Translations under genes and position numbers: made by a program
Shown: one piece after another, positions 25,382 through 35,699 of the stretch
Layout: every line of letters starts with the position of its first letter
How positions within the stretch are numbered: the stretch's first letter is position 1
The notes under the pieces: generated by a model
The model's input: only the letters and a program-made list of their open reading frames with translations
Database searches by the model: none
What the model was told of the DNA's origin: nothing
Assembly (NCBI GenBank): GCA_964586865.1
Contig: CAZPJM010000002.1
Coordinates: forward strand, 1 to 64,000
Length of the DNA stretch: 64,000 nt
Direction: 5' to 3'
DNA from: REDI01 sp964586865
GTDB lineage: Bacteria > Myxococcota_A > UBA796 > GCA-2862545

Positions 25382-27046
25382 TCACGCCGCCGGTGCCGGT
25401 TCCTCGCCGGGAACGCCGGCCAGCAGTCCTTCCAGGGGCACCCGGTAGATGGGCTCGCCCTGGACCCCCAGGCCGTCCAGGATGGCGTTGGCCGCGAGCA
25501 GGCCGCTGGTGAAGGCGGCCTCCATCAGCATGGACGGGAAGGGCATCTTGACCCAGTCGCCCGCCAGGTACAGCCCGGGCAGGGCCGTCTCGACCCCCGG
25601 GCGGTGCCGGTACAGGCCGGTGTGGAAGGCCGGGAAGTCACCGCGGATCTGGAGGTACTCCCTGAGGATCCGGGCCCCCTCCAGCTCGGGGAAGAAGCGG
25701 TGCAGATCGCGCAGGAAGGCCGCCGGCACCCCCTCGTCGTCGAGGCTGTCGGGGAGGGCATAGCAGTGGAGCTCCAGCACGCTGCCCCCGCCCCGCGCCT
25801 CGACCCAGGCCCGGCTCTCGGCCTCGTAGCGGTGGAAGGTGGTCACCGAGTCCAGCAGCTCCACCCGGTCGGTGACGGTGAACTGGGGGAGCCCCTCCTC
25901 GATGTCGCGATCGAGCCAGATCCGCCACACGGCGTAGCGCTGGCCGGCCGGCAGGGCCTTGAGGCGACGCGCCAGGTCCGGGTCGCCCCGCTCCAGGTCC
26001 GGGCTGGCGGCGACGATGGACTGGACGCCGGGCAGGTGGGCCGCCAGGACCACCTCGTCGAACCACTCCTCGCCGATGGCGTAGCCCCCATCCACCCGGG
26101 AGATGCGATCCACCGGGGCGCCGAGCCGCAGCTCCACGTCGTGGGCCTCCAGGTGCCGCCGCCAGGGCTCGAGCACCGCCCGGTGGTGGTCCTCGGTGGG
26201 GAAGTCGTACTCCAGCCCCTCGTCGTGGGAGAGGTAGTAGAAGTGGAAGCTCTTGATGAGCTCGGCCATGCTCATCTTGTCGGGGTCGGCGAAGAAGGCC
26301 CTCGAGAAGCTCGTGAAGGCCCGCGCCAGGTCAGGCCCGATCCCGGCCCGCTCGATGAAGGACTCGAAGGAGATGTCGTCCCACTTCTCGTAGGTGGAGT
26401 CGGGATCGTAGCGGAGCAACGCCTCCATGCGCTTGCTCGCCACCGGATCACGGACGATGGCGCGCCAGTCGTACACCCCTCGCCAGGCCAGGTGGACGAT
26501 GTTCAGGGCCGGTGTCGACTCCACGCCGCCGAAGCCCACCGACCGCCCGTCGGGCATGCGGATCAGGTACTCCTCGATGGGGCGGAAGCCCTGGTAGACC
26601 CCGAGGGTCTCGCGGAGGAAGCGGGTCCAGTTCCAGTAGTGGCGGAAGTAGGCGTGGAAGCCGTGCTCCACCATGGCGGTCCCGCCGTCCGGGAAGGTCA
26701 CGGGCCAGGCCCCGATCTTGCCCCCCAGGTAGGTGTTGGCCTCGAGGACCGTCACCGAGACGCCGCGCTCGGCGAGGGCGGTGGCCGCCGAGAGACCGGC
26801 GATGCCCCCGCCCACCACCGCCACCCGGTGGGTGCGGGGCGTCTGCCGCGGCAGGTCCGCAGCCGGCAGGGAGTGGACGTGACGGTAGCCCCCGAGCCGG
26901 GTGCGCACGAGCCAGGCGAGGAGGGGTCGGAAGCCCAGGAAGCGGGAGGCCGGGGCCGGGAGGAGCCAGGTCCGCAGCCCGACGATCACCAGCGCCAGGC
27001 CCGGAATCCCCACCAGGACTGCCAGCATCCACCACACCCACGCCAT
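25382..27046 (-). CDS. FAD-dependent oxidoreductase, carotenoid desaturase (CrtU-like)
   Basis: A 554-residue flavoprotein. An N-terminal hydrophobic segment (about residues 5-25) suggests membrane association. The FAD-binding motif is VAVVGGGIAGLSAATALAER with the following Glu in TVLEANTYLGGK. VEHGFHAYFRHYWNWTRFLR and AELIKSFHFYYLSHDEGLEY recall the CrtU/beta-carotene desaturase branch of the phytoene-desaturase family, as does the C-terminal FAD motif LYLAGDWVKMPFPSMLMEAA. No other carotenoid gene is nearby, so the substrate is uncertain. ATG preceded by GGAGG. Confidence 0.75.
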   Translation of the reverse strand: MAWVWWMLAVLVGIPGLALVIVGLRTWLLPAPASRFLGFRPLLAWLVRTRLGGYRHVHSLPAADLPRQTPRTHRVAVVGGGIAGLSAATALAERGVSVTVLEANTYLGGKIGAWPVTFPDGGTAMVEHGFHAYFRHYWNWTRFLRETLGVYQGFRPIEEYLIRMPDGRSVGFGGVESTPALNIVHLAWRGVYDWRAIVRDPVASKRMEALLRYDPDSTYEKWDDISFESFIERAGIGPDLARAFTSFSRAFFADPDKMSMAELIKSFHFYYLSHDEGLEYDFPTEDHHRAVLEPWRRHLEAHDVELRLGAPVDRISRVDGGYAIGEEWFDEVVLAAHLPGVQSIVAASPDLERGDPDLARRLKALPAGQRYAVWRIWLDRDIEEGLPQFTVTDRVELLDSVTTFHRYEAESRAWVEARGGGSVLELHCYALPDSLDDEGVPAAFLRDLHRFFPELEGARILREYLQIRGDFPAFHTGLYRHRPGVETALPGLYLAGDWVKMPFPSMLMEAAFTSGLLAANAILDGLGVQGEPIYRVPLEGLLAGVPGEEPAPAA

Positions 27047-27175
27047 CGCGCCTCCAGACCTGGCGGTGTGCCCGCGAGGACCACCGGCCCGGCCTTCACG
27101 CCGCTAACGCCCCCGACGGTCCCGTCACGGGCGGCGGGCGGGCTGGGGGGGCTCCCTCACCAGGGGCCCGGAGGG

Positions 27176-27628
27176 TCAGCCGGCGTCGGCCTCTCGCTCC
27201 TCGTCGTGCTTGAGCACCAGCACCGGACGCTTGGAGAGCCGGACGATCCGCTCGGCCACGCTGCCGAGGGCGGCGCGCATGAGGCCCGTCCGGCCGTGGG
27301 AGCTCACGACCACCATGTCGGCGTCGATCTCCTCGGCCAGGTCGGCCACGGTGCTGCTGGGCGTGCCGATGAGCACGTGGGCGTGGACGGCAGCCAGGTC
27401 GCGCTCGGCCAGCATCTCCTCGAGGGCCTCCCGGACCCGGGCGAGCCGGACTTGATCGTCGACGGTGCCCCACACGATGCCGGGCGACGGCGGGACCACG
27501 GGCACCAGCACGCTCACCACGTGCACCTGGGAGGGGTCGTCCACCAGGCCGAGGGCGGCCTGGAGGGCCTGGAGAGAGAGGTCCGAGAAGTCGGTGGGGA
27601 CGAGGACGGTGCGGGGGGGGATGGCCAT
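27176..27628 (-). CDS. universal stress protein (UspA family)
   Basis: A 150-residue single-domain Usp. It begins with the strand TVLVPTDFSDLSLQALQAAL, where the Asp contacts ATP in the family, and ends with SSHGRTGLMRAALGSVAERI, the G-x2-G-x9-G-S ATP-binding loop, complete here. VADLAEEIDADMVVVSSHG precedes it. The cytoplasmic role is probably stress or low-oxygen survival. GGAG lies upstream of the ATG. It is divergent from the 85-residue hypothetical gene; the 228-bp gap carries imperfect CRP/FNR-like palindromes. Confidence 0.9.
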   Translation of the reverse strand: MAIPPRTVLVPTDFSDLSLQALQAALGLVDDPSQVHVVSVLVPVVPPSPGIVWGTVDDQVRLARVREALEEMLAERDLAAVHAHVLIGTPSSTVADLAEEIDADMVVVSSHGRTGLMRAALGSVAERIVRLSKRPVLVLKHDEEREADAG

Positions 27629-27737
27629 GGGGGCTCCGGGTGAGGGGGAAGGGCGGTCTGCAAGGTCGGGGCCACCGGTCTCGCGGGCCGGCGCCCGGCC
27701 TGGGACGCCCGGGGGACCGGATCCCGCCAGGGGAGCC

Positions 27738-27774
27738 TGTGCGCGAGGTTACACACCGTGGGTCCTCTCGCACA
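27738..27774. promoter_or_regulatory. two imperfect CRP/FNR-like half-palindromes
   Basis: TGTG-N8-TACA (27738-27753) and TGGG-N8-CACA (27759-27774) each have one mismatch to the TGTG-N8-CACA pattern that is perfect upstream of ccoN and of the response regulator. They lie about 110-145 bp from the start of the stress-protein gene and 83-119 bp from that of the divergent hypothetical gene. The mismatches leave this tentative. Confidence 0.3.
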
Positions 27775-27856
27775 CCCACCCCCCTCTCAGGCCCGCGCTC
27801 CACGGCCTCGGCCACCCGGCACGGACCCTGCATCCCAGGCTTCCACGGAGGTGCCC

Positions 27857-28114
27857 ATGACCCTGCACACCAGCCCCGACGTCCACGCCGTGCTGGATCT
27901 GCTCACCGCCCAGGTGGCCGATCTCCTCGACGACGAGGTGGGACGGCTCAACTACCTGCGGGTCTGCTGCCCCGAGCACCTGGTCGACGAGGTGGCCCAG
28001 ACGCTGCCGACCACCCTCAACCAGCTCGGGCTCGACTTCATCGATGTCGAGGTCGCGCCCGGCTGCACGCCGCCCTTCATCGCGACCTCCCGCTTCGACG
28101 CCGGCTGGGCCTGA
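27857..28114 (+). CDS. small hypothetical protein
   Basis: An 85-residue soluble acidic protein starting at the ATG with GGAGG 5 nt upstream. The first half is helical (VLDLLTAQVADLLDDEVGRL), followed by a vicinal Cys pair in YLRVCCPEHLVDEVA and a C-terminal strand-rich part. No family was recognised. It is divergent from the universal stress gene and may share its regulation. A further 34-codon frame (28146-28250) follows but lacks an RBS. Confidence 0.55.
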   Translation: MTLHTSPDVHAVLDLLTAQVADLLDDEVGRLNYLRVCCPEHLVDEVAQTLPTTLNQLGLDFIDVEVAPGCTPPFIATSRFDAGWA

Positions 28115-28237
28115 GCCCGCTCGGCGCGGTCCTGCGGCGCGCATCATGCGCGACCTCGAGGTGGTGGCCGATCTGGCGCCCGTGCCCGACTGGCATCCCA
28201 CCGCGGCCAACCTGGGCCCCCGGCCGGGCCGGGTCAT

Positions 28238-30114
28238 CTACGCGGGCTGATCCGCCTCGGGCGGTCCCCCGCCGTCCGCGGTGCCGGGAGCCACCGGCGC
28301 CCCCGGGGTGGTCCGGCCGGGCTCGTCGGGGACGATGGTGAAGCGGACGCGCTCCCGCTCCCGATCCACGCCGGGCTCCTCGGCGGCCCGGCCGCCGAGC
28401 CACTGCACCATCATCTCGGGCTCCCACGCGTAGACGCGCCCGTCGAGCAGGACCCGGCCCTGCTGGAGGGCCTGGGAGAGCACCGCGGGGGGCAGGTGCC
28501 CCAGGTCCCGGAAAAGGGCCTCGAAGCGCCCCTGCCGTGCATCGTCCACGAAGCGCACGCCCGAGCCGGGGGGCGGGGCCGTGTGGAAGAAGCTCGGCCG
28601 CCAGGCCACCCCATCGACCCCGACCCGCCGCGCCATCCGCTCGAGGAGCTCCACCACCTCGGGAGAGAGCCCGAGGCCGGGAACCTCCTGGCCCGGAAGC
28701 CGGGGCCGGGCCTCGCCGAAGGTCCCGATGGGATGCCGCAGCGTCAGCCAGTGCACGAAGAGGACCTGGGCCCCGTCCACCGCGCGACGGTCCACGACCG
28801 TCTCGCCGAGCAGGTGCTCCCGCCCCCGGCCGTCCGCGCCGAACAGCCGGATCCGCTCTCCCACCCCCGACCGGTCCGTGTCGACCCGGAAGCGCCGGTA
28901 GCCCAGCCGCTCGAGCTGCTCCAGGATGCCGTACTGGTCGAGGGCATAGTGGATCCCCTCCCGGGTGTAGGTCCCGAGGACCCGGGCCTCGCCGGCGGGC
29001 CGCAGGCCCAGCTCCACCTCGAGGTCGCGGGCGCCGAGCCAGTCCTCCTCCTCCCCCTCCCCGTCCTGGCCGGCCCGGGCCCCCAGGCGTCGGGCGTCGA
29101 GCCGGCGGGCGATGGCGTCGAAGCGCATGTCGCGCGGGTCGCAGTCCTCGGGAATCGCGCGGCGCCCGAAGCCCGCCAGCGCCAGCCCGGTGCCCGCGAG
29201 CACCCGCCATGCCTCGGCGGTGTAGCCGCCGCCGGGCAGCCACACGGTGCCGACGCCGCGCAGGGCGTGGAGCACCCGCAGGTCGCGCCGACGGGCACCG
29301 CCGAGGGTCATTCCCAGCCGCCCGAAGCGGTCCTGGGCCAACACGTCGCCACCGGCGATGACGAAGGCGAGCTCAGCGCGGGGCATGCGCCGAAGCAGGC
29401 CCTCCAGCTCGGCCAGGTAGGCGGTGTCGGGTGTCCCCGGCGGCAGCACCGTCTCGTCGGCGCCGGGAACGGGCCCCCAGTCCGAGCCCGACAGCGAGCC
29501 GATCCAGCACCGGGGATCCTCGGCCAGGCAGGCGGCGGTGCCGTCGGGCGGGTGGGCGTCCAGGTCCAGGATGCAGACCTGGCCCTCGAAGCCCTCGTGG
29601 CGGAGCACCGCCACCGCCGCCGCGATGTCGTTCACCGGGCAGAGGCCCCCGCCCTTGTCGGGGAAGGCGTGGTGGAAGCCGCCGAGGAGGGAGAGGCTGT
29701 GCTGCCGATGGGCCACCGCCAGCCGCGCCCCGGCCAGGGTGGCCCCGCAGGCGCGGCGGATGGCCCGCATGACCTCGTCGACGCGGATCTCGTGGGCGTC
29801 CACCTGGAAGACCTGGGTGATGGCACGCCCTGACGTCAGGCCCTCGAGGAGGGCGGCGGTGTGCACCCGGGCCAGGTCGGTGTAGCGGATCTCGGGCGGG
29901 CTCCGCAGGTCGTCCTCGTGGAGCCAGCCGTCGATGGTCAGGTACCAGGCCACGAAGTCGCTGCGCCGCACCTCGATGCCGTGGCGGGCGTTCAGCGAGG
30001 GGATCGGCAGCCGGAAGGAGGGGTCGTACCAGACCGGCACCCGGCCCGGGCCGCGGAGCTTCCGGCGCAGTCGCCGCCACCGCCGCGGCAGTCCCAGGCT
30101 CGGGGGTCGGGGCC

Positions 30115-30118
<4 letters not shown>
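28238..30118 (-). CDS. histone-deacetylase-superfamily protein with C-terminal extension
   Basis: A 626-residue protein. Residues about 25-380 form an HDAC/acetylpolyamine amidohydrolase-like domain: WYDPSFRLPIPSLNARHGIE, LARVHTAALLEGLT, the paired His in GGFHHAFPDKGGGLCPVNDI, zinc ligands in ILDLDAHPPDGT, and the third ligand in AGGDVLAQDRFGRL. All expected metal ligands are present, so deacetylase activity is plausible. About 240 further residues have no clear family but include LGYRRFRVDTD and VDGVAWRPSFFHTA. The start is GTG, overlapping the upstream response-regulator stop (GTGA), so the two are coupled. The acetylated target is unknown. Confidence 0.75.
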
Positions 30119-31515
<1,397 letters not shown>

Positions 31516-31666
31516 GAGGGCTCCAGAGGTCGGGGGCCGGGGCGCAGCAGGATCCGTGCCAGTCTCCACACTCCCGCCCCCTCCCGGAGAGGGCGCCGTG
31601 GACGGTCCGACCCACGCGTCCGCCGGGGGCGGGGCCGCGGGACGGCGGGGCACCTCCCACACGGTA

Positions 31667-31682
31667 TGTGCTTTCTCACACA
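31667..31682. promoter_or_regulatory. CRP/FNR-like palindrome (TGTG-N8-CACA)
   Basis: TGTGCTTTCTCACACA fits TGTG-N8-CACA. It lies 152 bp before the response-regulator start and 106 bp before the divergent His-rich lipoprotein gene. Flanking bases resemble the element upstream of ccoN (CCACA before, CACC after). The binding factor is not known. Confidence 0.4.
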
Positions 31683-31788
31683 CCTGCCACAGGACGGTGC
31701 GCGCCGTTGCCGCGGGGCTCGCGGAGCGCGACCGGTTAACCGCGCCGTTCACGGGCCGACGGGCCCCCCATCCACCGGAGTCTCCGCC

Positions 31789-32010
31789 ATGCGCACCCTC
31801 CTGATGCTGTCCACCCTGGCCCTGGCCGCCTGCGGCGCCACCAACCCCAACCAGGAGAACTACGACGCCGTCAAGCAGGAGTGGCGCGAGGCGAACGACT
31901 ACGACGCCCACGGCGGTCATGGCGGCGACCACGGCGACGACCACGGGAAGAAGGGCGACGACCACGGGAAGAAGGGCGACGACCACGGGAAGAAGGGCGA
32001 CGACCACTGA
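31789..32010 (+). CDS. small His/Asp-rich lipoprotein, possible metal binder
   Basis: A 73-residue precursor with lipobox LALAAC (Cys15). The mature protein has a short helical part (NYDAVKQEWREANDYD) and ends in a tail of His, Asp, Gly and Lys: HGGHGGDHGDDHG, then three exact DDHGKKG units and a final DDH. Such tails usually bind Zn, Cu or Ni in the periplasm. It is divergent from the sigma54 regulator and lies upstream of two cytochrome lipoproteins, about 3.5 kb beyond the end of the cbb3 operon. A role in metal supply or sensing is inference. Confidence 0.65.
   Translation: MRTLLMLSTLALAACGATNPNQENYDAVKQEWREANDYDAHGGHGGDHGDDHGKKGDDHGKKGDDHGKKGDDH
31936..31998 (+). repeat. three tandem 21-bp repeats encoding DDHGKKG
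   Basis: Three identical 21-bp units run at 31936-31956, 31957-31977 and 31978-31998, followed by a partial fourth unit. Identity at the DNA level implies recent expansion; a gain or loss of units would keep the frame. Confidence 0.9.
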
Positions 32011-32178
32011 GTCTCCCGCCCGTCGCCCGAACCGCCTCGGCCCCGCCACCCCACGGGGGGACAGGGCCGGGCCAGCCTCATCCTGGGGCTTCTTCCTTCG
32101 CTTCGTCCTGCTCCGAGCCGTCGGGGTCGTGAGCTCGGCCCGGCTTGGGTACGGTGTCGCCTCATGGAGGAGGCACCC

Positions 32179-32541
32179 ATGCGGACCCTGTCCTGGCTCA
32201 TCGTCGTCCCACTCGCCCTGCTCGCCTGCAATGGCGACGACAACGGAGGCGGGGACACCGACCCCGAGGGCTTCACCCACCCCTCCCTCGACCTGACCGG
32301 CGACCCGGCGGCCGGGGCCGACGTCTACAGCAGCTCCTGCGCCTCCTGCCATGCCGCCGACGGCACGGGCGGTACCGGGAACGACCTCACCGCCTCGGTG
32401 CCCGGGCAGACCCGCGAGGAGCTCACCGAGATCCTGGTCGAGGGGATCGAAGGCACCTCGATGGTCTCCTACGACGACATCCTGTCGGACCAGGAGATGG
32501 CCGACGTGGTGGCCTACATGCTCGACGAGTGGGGCTCGTAG
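32179..32541 (+). CDS. c-type cytochrome lipoprotein
   Basis: A 120-residue precursor. Lipobox LALLAC (Cys17) is followed by an Asp/Gly-rich linker and a class I cytochrome c domain with haem motif CASCH (Cys54, Cys57, His58); TSMVSYDDILSDQEM supplies the likely Met axial ligand, and MADVVAYMLDEW is the usual last helix. GGAGG lies 13 nt upstream and AGG nearer; the in-frame ATG at 32164 would move the lipobox inward. It is probably a membrane-tethered electron carrier in the periplasm, possibly feeding the cbb3 oxidase. Confidence 0.85.
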   Translation: MRTLSWLIVVPLALLACNGDDNGGGDTDPEGFTHPSLDLTGDPAAGADVYSSSCASCHAADGTGGTGNDLTASVPGQTREELTEILVEGIEGTSMVSYDDILSDQEMADVVAYMLDEWGS

Positions 32542-32579
32542 GCCCGGGGAAGCGTCCCCTGCCCCACCATCCCCGATGA

Positions 32580-32615
32580 CGCGCCGCACCCGTGCATGAC
32601 ACCGGGCGCGGCGCG
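32580..32615 (+). terminator. strong hairpin between the two cytochrome lipoprotein genes
   Basis: Stem CGCGCCGC/GCGGCGCG, one A-C mismatch, then CCCG/CGGG, with a 10-nt loop. It begins 38 nt after the first cytochrome stop and is followed by CTCTAAC. Likely a terminator, so the two genes are probably separate transcription units. Confidence 0.5.
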
Positions 32616-32657
32616 CTCTAACGTCCGGCGACCCCGCGGTGCGGGGAAGGAGGCTGG

Positions 32658-33155
<498 letters not shown>

Positions 33156-33168
33156 CGGGGGGCCGGCC

Positions 33169-34038
33169 TCACCCGCCCGAGCCCCCGGGCGGGCGGCGCC
33201 AGGACACGAAGCCCCGGGCCTTGGGGTCGGGCTGGCAGGTCGGGCAGAAGAAGGCGTCGTGGCCCCGCACGCCCACCGTCCGGACGGTGTCGCCGCAGGT
33301 CGGGCAGGCCTCGCCCTTGCGGTTGCGGACCCGCAGGAAGTCCCGGACCTTCTCGTCGAGGGGCGGATCCCGGCGGGCGACCTCGGCGGTGGCCTCCCGC
33401 AGGGTCTCCACCATCGCCGCGTGCAGGCGACCCACCTCGTCCGCGTCGAGCTCCCGGCCCCGCCGCTTGGGGTGGATGCCGGCCCGGTGGAGGGCCTCGT
33501 CGGCATAGGCGTTCCCGAAGGCGTCGATGGCGGACTTGTCGAGGAGGACCAGCTTGATCTGGTCGCGACGCCGGCGCAGGAGGGCCCGAAGCGCCTCGGG
33601 GGTGAAGGCCTCCGGGTCCAGCACGTCGAGGCCGGCCGGGTGCCAGCCGGGGATCTGTTCCAGGCCATCGGTGGGCATGACGTAGACCTTGCCCATCTGC
33701 TTGTCATCGCGGTACCGGAGCTCCGGCCCCGCATCGAGCTGGAGCACCCAGCCCAGGGCCTTGCGGCGGCGGGTACCCGGCGCGGACAGGGTGAAGCGCC
33801 CGGCGAGCATGGGGTGGATGGCCACCGTCACGTCGCCGGGGTCGAGGTCGAGCACCACGAAGTGCAGGTGCCGACGGACCCCGGTGACGACCCGATCCAC
33901 CAGGGGCTCGGCGGGCTCGCCCGGCACGCCCTGGCGGAGCAGGACGGGGTTGCAGACGTCGACGCCCACGATGCGACGACCCGCCAGGGCCGCGTCGAGC
34001 TTGGGGATCACGTGGGCCAGATCGGGACGCTCGGGCAT
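33169..34038 (-). CDS. Fpg/Nei-family DNA glycosylase
   Basis: A 289-residue enzyme of the formamidopyrimidine-DNA glycosylase family. The N-terminus MPERPD keeps the catalytic Pro2 and Glu3 of MPELPE; ELRYRDDKQMGKVYV precedes the H2TH region, which reads KLVLLDKSAIDAFGNAYADE; and the C-terminal zinc finger has CPTC and CPTC. It would excise oxidised bases and nick the strand. Differences from classic MutM (Arg and Asp in the first six residues; DKSAIDAFGN for DQ..v.GiGN) suggest a Nei-like or separate subgroup. The upstream frame is shadow. It lies 70 bp after the amidohydrolase, probably co-transcribed. Confidence 0.85.
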   Translation of the reverse strand: MPERPDLAHVIPKLDAALAGRRIVGVDVCNPVLLRQGVPGEPAEPLVDRVVTGVRRHLHFVVLDLDPGDVTVAIHPMLAGRFTLSAPGTRRRKALGWVLQLDAGPELRYRDDKQMGKVYVMPTDGLEQIPGWHPAGLDVLDPEAFTPEALRALLRRRRDQIKLVLLDKSAIDAFGNAYADEALHRAGIHPKRRGRELDADEVGRLHAAMVETLREATAEVARRDPPLDEKVRDFLRVRNRKGEACPTCGDTVRTVGVRGHDAFFCPTCQPDPKARGFVSWRRPPGGSGG

Positions 34039-34108
34039 GCGGGCTCCGGGAGGCCCCCAGGGTAGCGTGGCCTCTCGGAGGCGACGGCCCCGCATCGGGG
34101 GGCGGGCC

Positions 34109-35512
34109 TCAGCCCAGGCCGGTCCGCGCCTCGAGCTCCCGGAGCCGGGCGTCGGCTTCGTCGACCCACGCCCGGACCCGCGGCTCGGCCAGCATCCGCC
34201 GCGGGGCCCCCACCTCGCCCACCACCCGCCCCCGGACCACCAGGGTGTGCAGGGCCGGCCCCACCGCCCCGAAGGCCAGCGCCCGCAGGGGCTCCCGGGA
34301 GGGCCACAGGGCCGGATGACGACGATCCCACGCCGCCAGCGCGGCCCGGCACCCCGGGGCGATGCGCCCGGTGGGCAGGCGGGGATGGAGGCCGCCGGGG
34401 ACCTCCCAGACCGTGGAGAGGGCGGCGGCGGGCTCGGCGAAGGGGCGGCCGTCGTCCCAGCGCGCCCGTCGGTCGGCCTCGCGGGCCACGGTGGCGGCCG
34501 GCACGTCCCGGTCCAGGTGCTGCCGCAGGTCCCGGTCGAAGGTGGTGGCAAAGGCGGCGGCGTGCCCCAGCAGGAGCAGCTCGCGCTGCACATCCATGCC
34601 GTCGTTGCAGGCCCCGGCGTCGGTGCCGAGGGCCACCGGGAATCCATCCCCCGACCAGGCCGCCACGTGGGCGGGCACGGCGAACTGGAGCTGGGAGGCG
34701 GGGGTGTGCACCAGGACGTCCCGGGCGGGGTCGAGCCGGGTCCGATCCCGGGCGGAGACGTGGATCCCGTGGACCACCATCACCCGGGGCACCCCCTCCA
34801 GCGTGCCCTCGGCCACCAGCCGGGCCACCGGGCTCGCGAAGCCCCGCTCCCGGGCCCGCGCCACCTCCTCGCCGGACTGGGCCACGTGGACGTGCACGGG
34901 CAGGCCCAGATCGCGCGCCACCGCCGTGAGCCGCGCCCAGAGCCCGGCGCTCACCGTGTCGGTGGCGTGAGGGCCCAGCGCCACCGCGATTCCGTCGCGG
35001 TCGGCCGCGTGCAGGTCGACCGCCTCCTGGAGGGAGGCCTCGGCCGCCCCACTCCCGGGCCCGGAGAGATCCTGGAGGGTGGGGGCCACGACCCCGTCCA
35101 GGCCCACGTCGTCCAGGGCGTCCGCCACGTCGCCGGCCGCGTAGTAGTGGTCGAAGACGGCCCCGGCCCCCGACAGGAGGCACTCGAGGGCGCCCATCCG
35201 GGCGAAGGCCCGCACGTCGGCGGGCTCGAGGGCGGCCTCCAGCCCGAACCAGAGATCCTCCACCACGTTCCCGCGCCGCGCGGCATCACCGCCCAGGCCC
35301 CGCAGGGACGACATGGCCAGGTGGGTGTGGGCATTGACGAAGGCGGGGGCCAGAAGGGTGCCGGTCAGGTCCACATCGCCGAGGGACGGCGCCGCGCCGG
35401 CCTCCACCGCCGTGATCCAGCCGCCCTCGCAGCGCACCCGGGCCGGCCCGATCCGGGGGCCATCGGGGCCGGGCAGCACGACCGCATCGCTCGCCAGCAC
35501 CAGGGGGGTCAC
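34109..35512 (-). CDS. amidohydrolase (MtaD/ATZ-TRZ-like) with altered HxHxxE motif
   Basis: A 467-residue metal-dependent hydrolase of the MTA/SAH deaminase-like group: metal-binding AFVNAHTHLAMSSLRG, the His of VVHGIHV and the Asp of VALGTDAGACNDGMDV. The usual HxHxxE reads VHVHVAQSGEEV, with Gln where the catalytic Glu is expected. Metal ligands are otherwise intact. The cytoplasmic substrate is unknown. The start is GTG with GGAGG 4 nt upstream. It begins 46 bp after ccoS and may be read from the cbb3 operon. Confidence 0.8.
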   Translation of the reverse strand: MTPLVLASDAVVLPGPDGPRIGPARVRCEGGWITAVEAGAAPSLGDVDLTGTLLAPAFVNAHTHLAMSSLRGLGGDAARRGNVVEDLWFGLEAALEPADVRAFARMGALECLLSGAGAVFDHYYAAGDVADALDDVGLDGVVAPTLQDLSGPGSGAAEASLQEAVDLHAADRDGIAVALGPHATDTVSAGLWARLTAVARDLGLPVHVHVAQSGEEVARARERGFASPVARLVAEGTLEGVPRVMVVHGIHVSARDRTRLDPARDVLVHTPASQLQFAVPAHVAAWSGDGFPVALGTDAGACNDGMDVQRELLLLGHAAAFATTFDRDLRQHLDRDVPAATVAREADRRARWDDGRPFAEPAAALSTVWEVPGGLHPRLPTGRIAPGCRAALAAWDRRHPALWPSREPLRALAFGAVGPALHTLVVRGRVVGEVGAPRRMLAEPRVRAWVDEADARLRELEARTGLG

Positions 35513-35558
35513 GTCGCCTCCACCGGGAGCCTAGCCGAGACGCGGGGTGCGGGGTCGC

Positions 35559-35699
35559 CTACTCCTCGTCGCGCAGCATCCGCTGGGGGGCGTCGTCCAG
35601 GTCGTCGAACTGGCCCTGGCCCACGGCCCACACGAAGAGGGCCACGAAGGCGCCGCCGAGCACGAGGGCGATGGGCAGCAGGAAGTAGAGGGCGGTCAT
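35559..35699 (-). CDS. ccoS: CcoS, cbb3 oxidase maturation protein
   Basis: A 46-residue protein: one membrane helix (FLLPIALVLGGAFVALFVWA) followed by the CcoS signature GQFDDLDDAPQRMLRDEE. CcoS is needed for cofactor insertion into the oxidase in Rhodobacter. Its ATG overlaps the ccoI stop (ATGA). Too short for many gene finders, but position and motif are clear. It is the last cco gene. Confidence 0.93.
   Translation of the reverse strand: MTALYFLLPIALVLGGAFVALFVWAVGQGQFDDLDDAPQRMLRDEE

Noticed and set aside
28146..28250. A 34-codon frame after the 85-residue hypothetical gene (starts MRDLEVVADL)
   Set aside because: No RBS, overlaps the end of the HDAC-like gene on the other strand, and no recognisable family; could be chance in GC-rich DNA.
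32039..32078. Possible terminator after the His-rich lipoprotein gene
   Set aside because: Only a 6-bp CGGCCC/GGGCCG stem with a long loop and no T-tract.
33172..33193. Perfect 7-bp hairpin CCCGCCC/GGGCGGG
   Set aside because: It lies inside the Pro/Gly-rich coding end of the glycosylase gene; most likely a codon effect.
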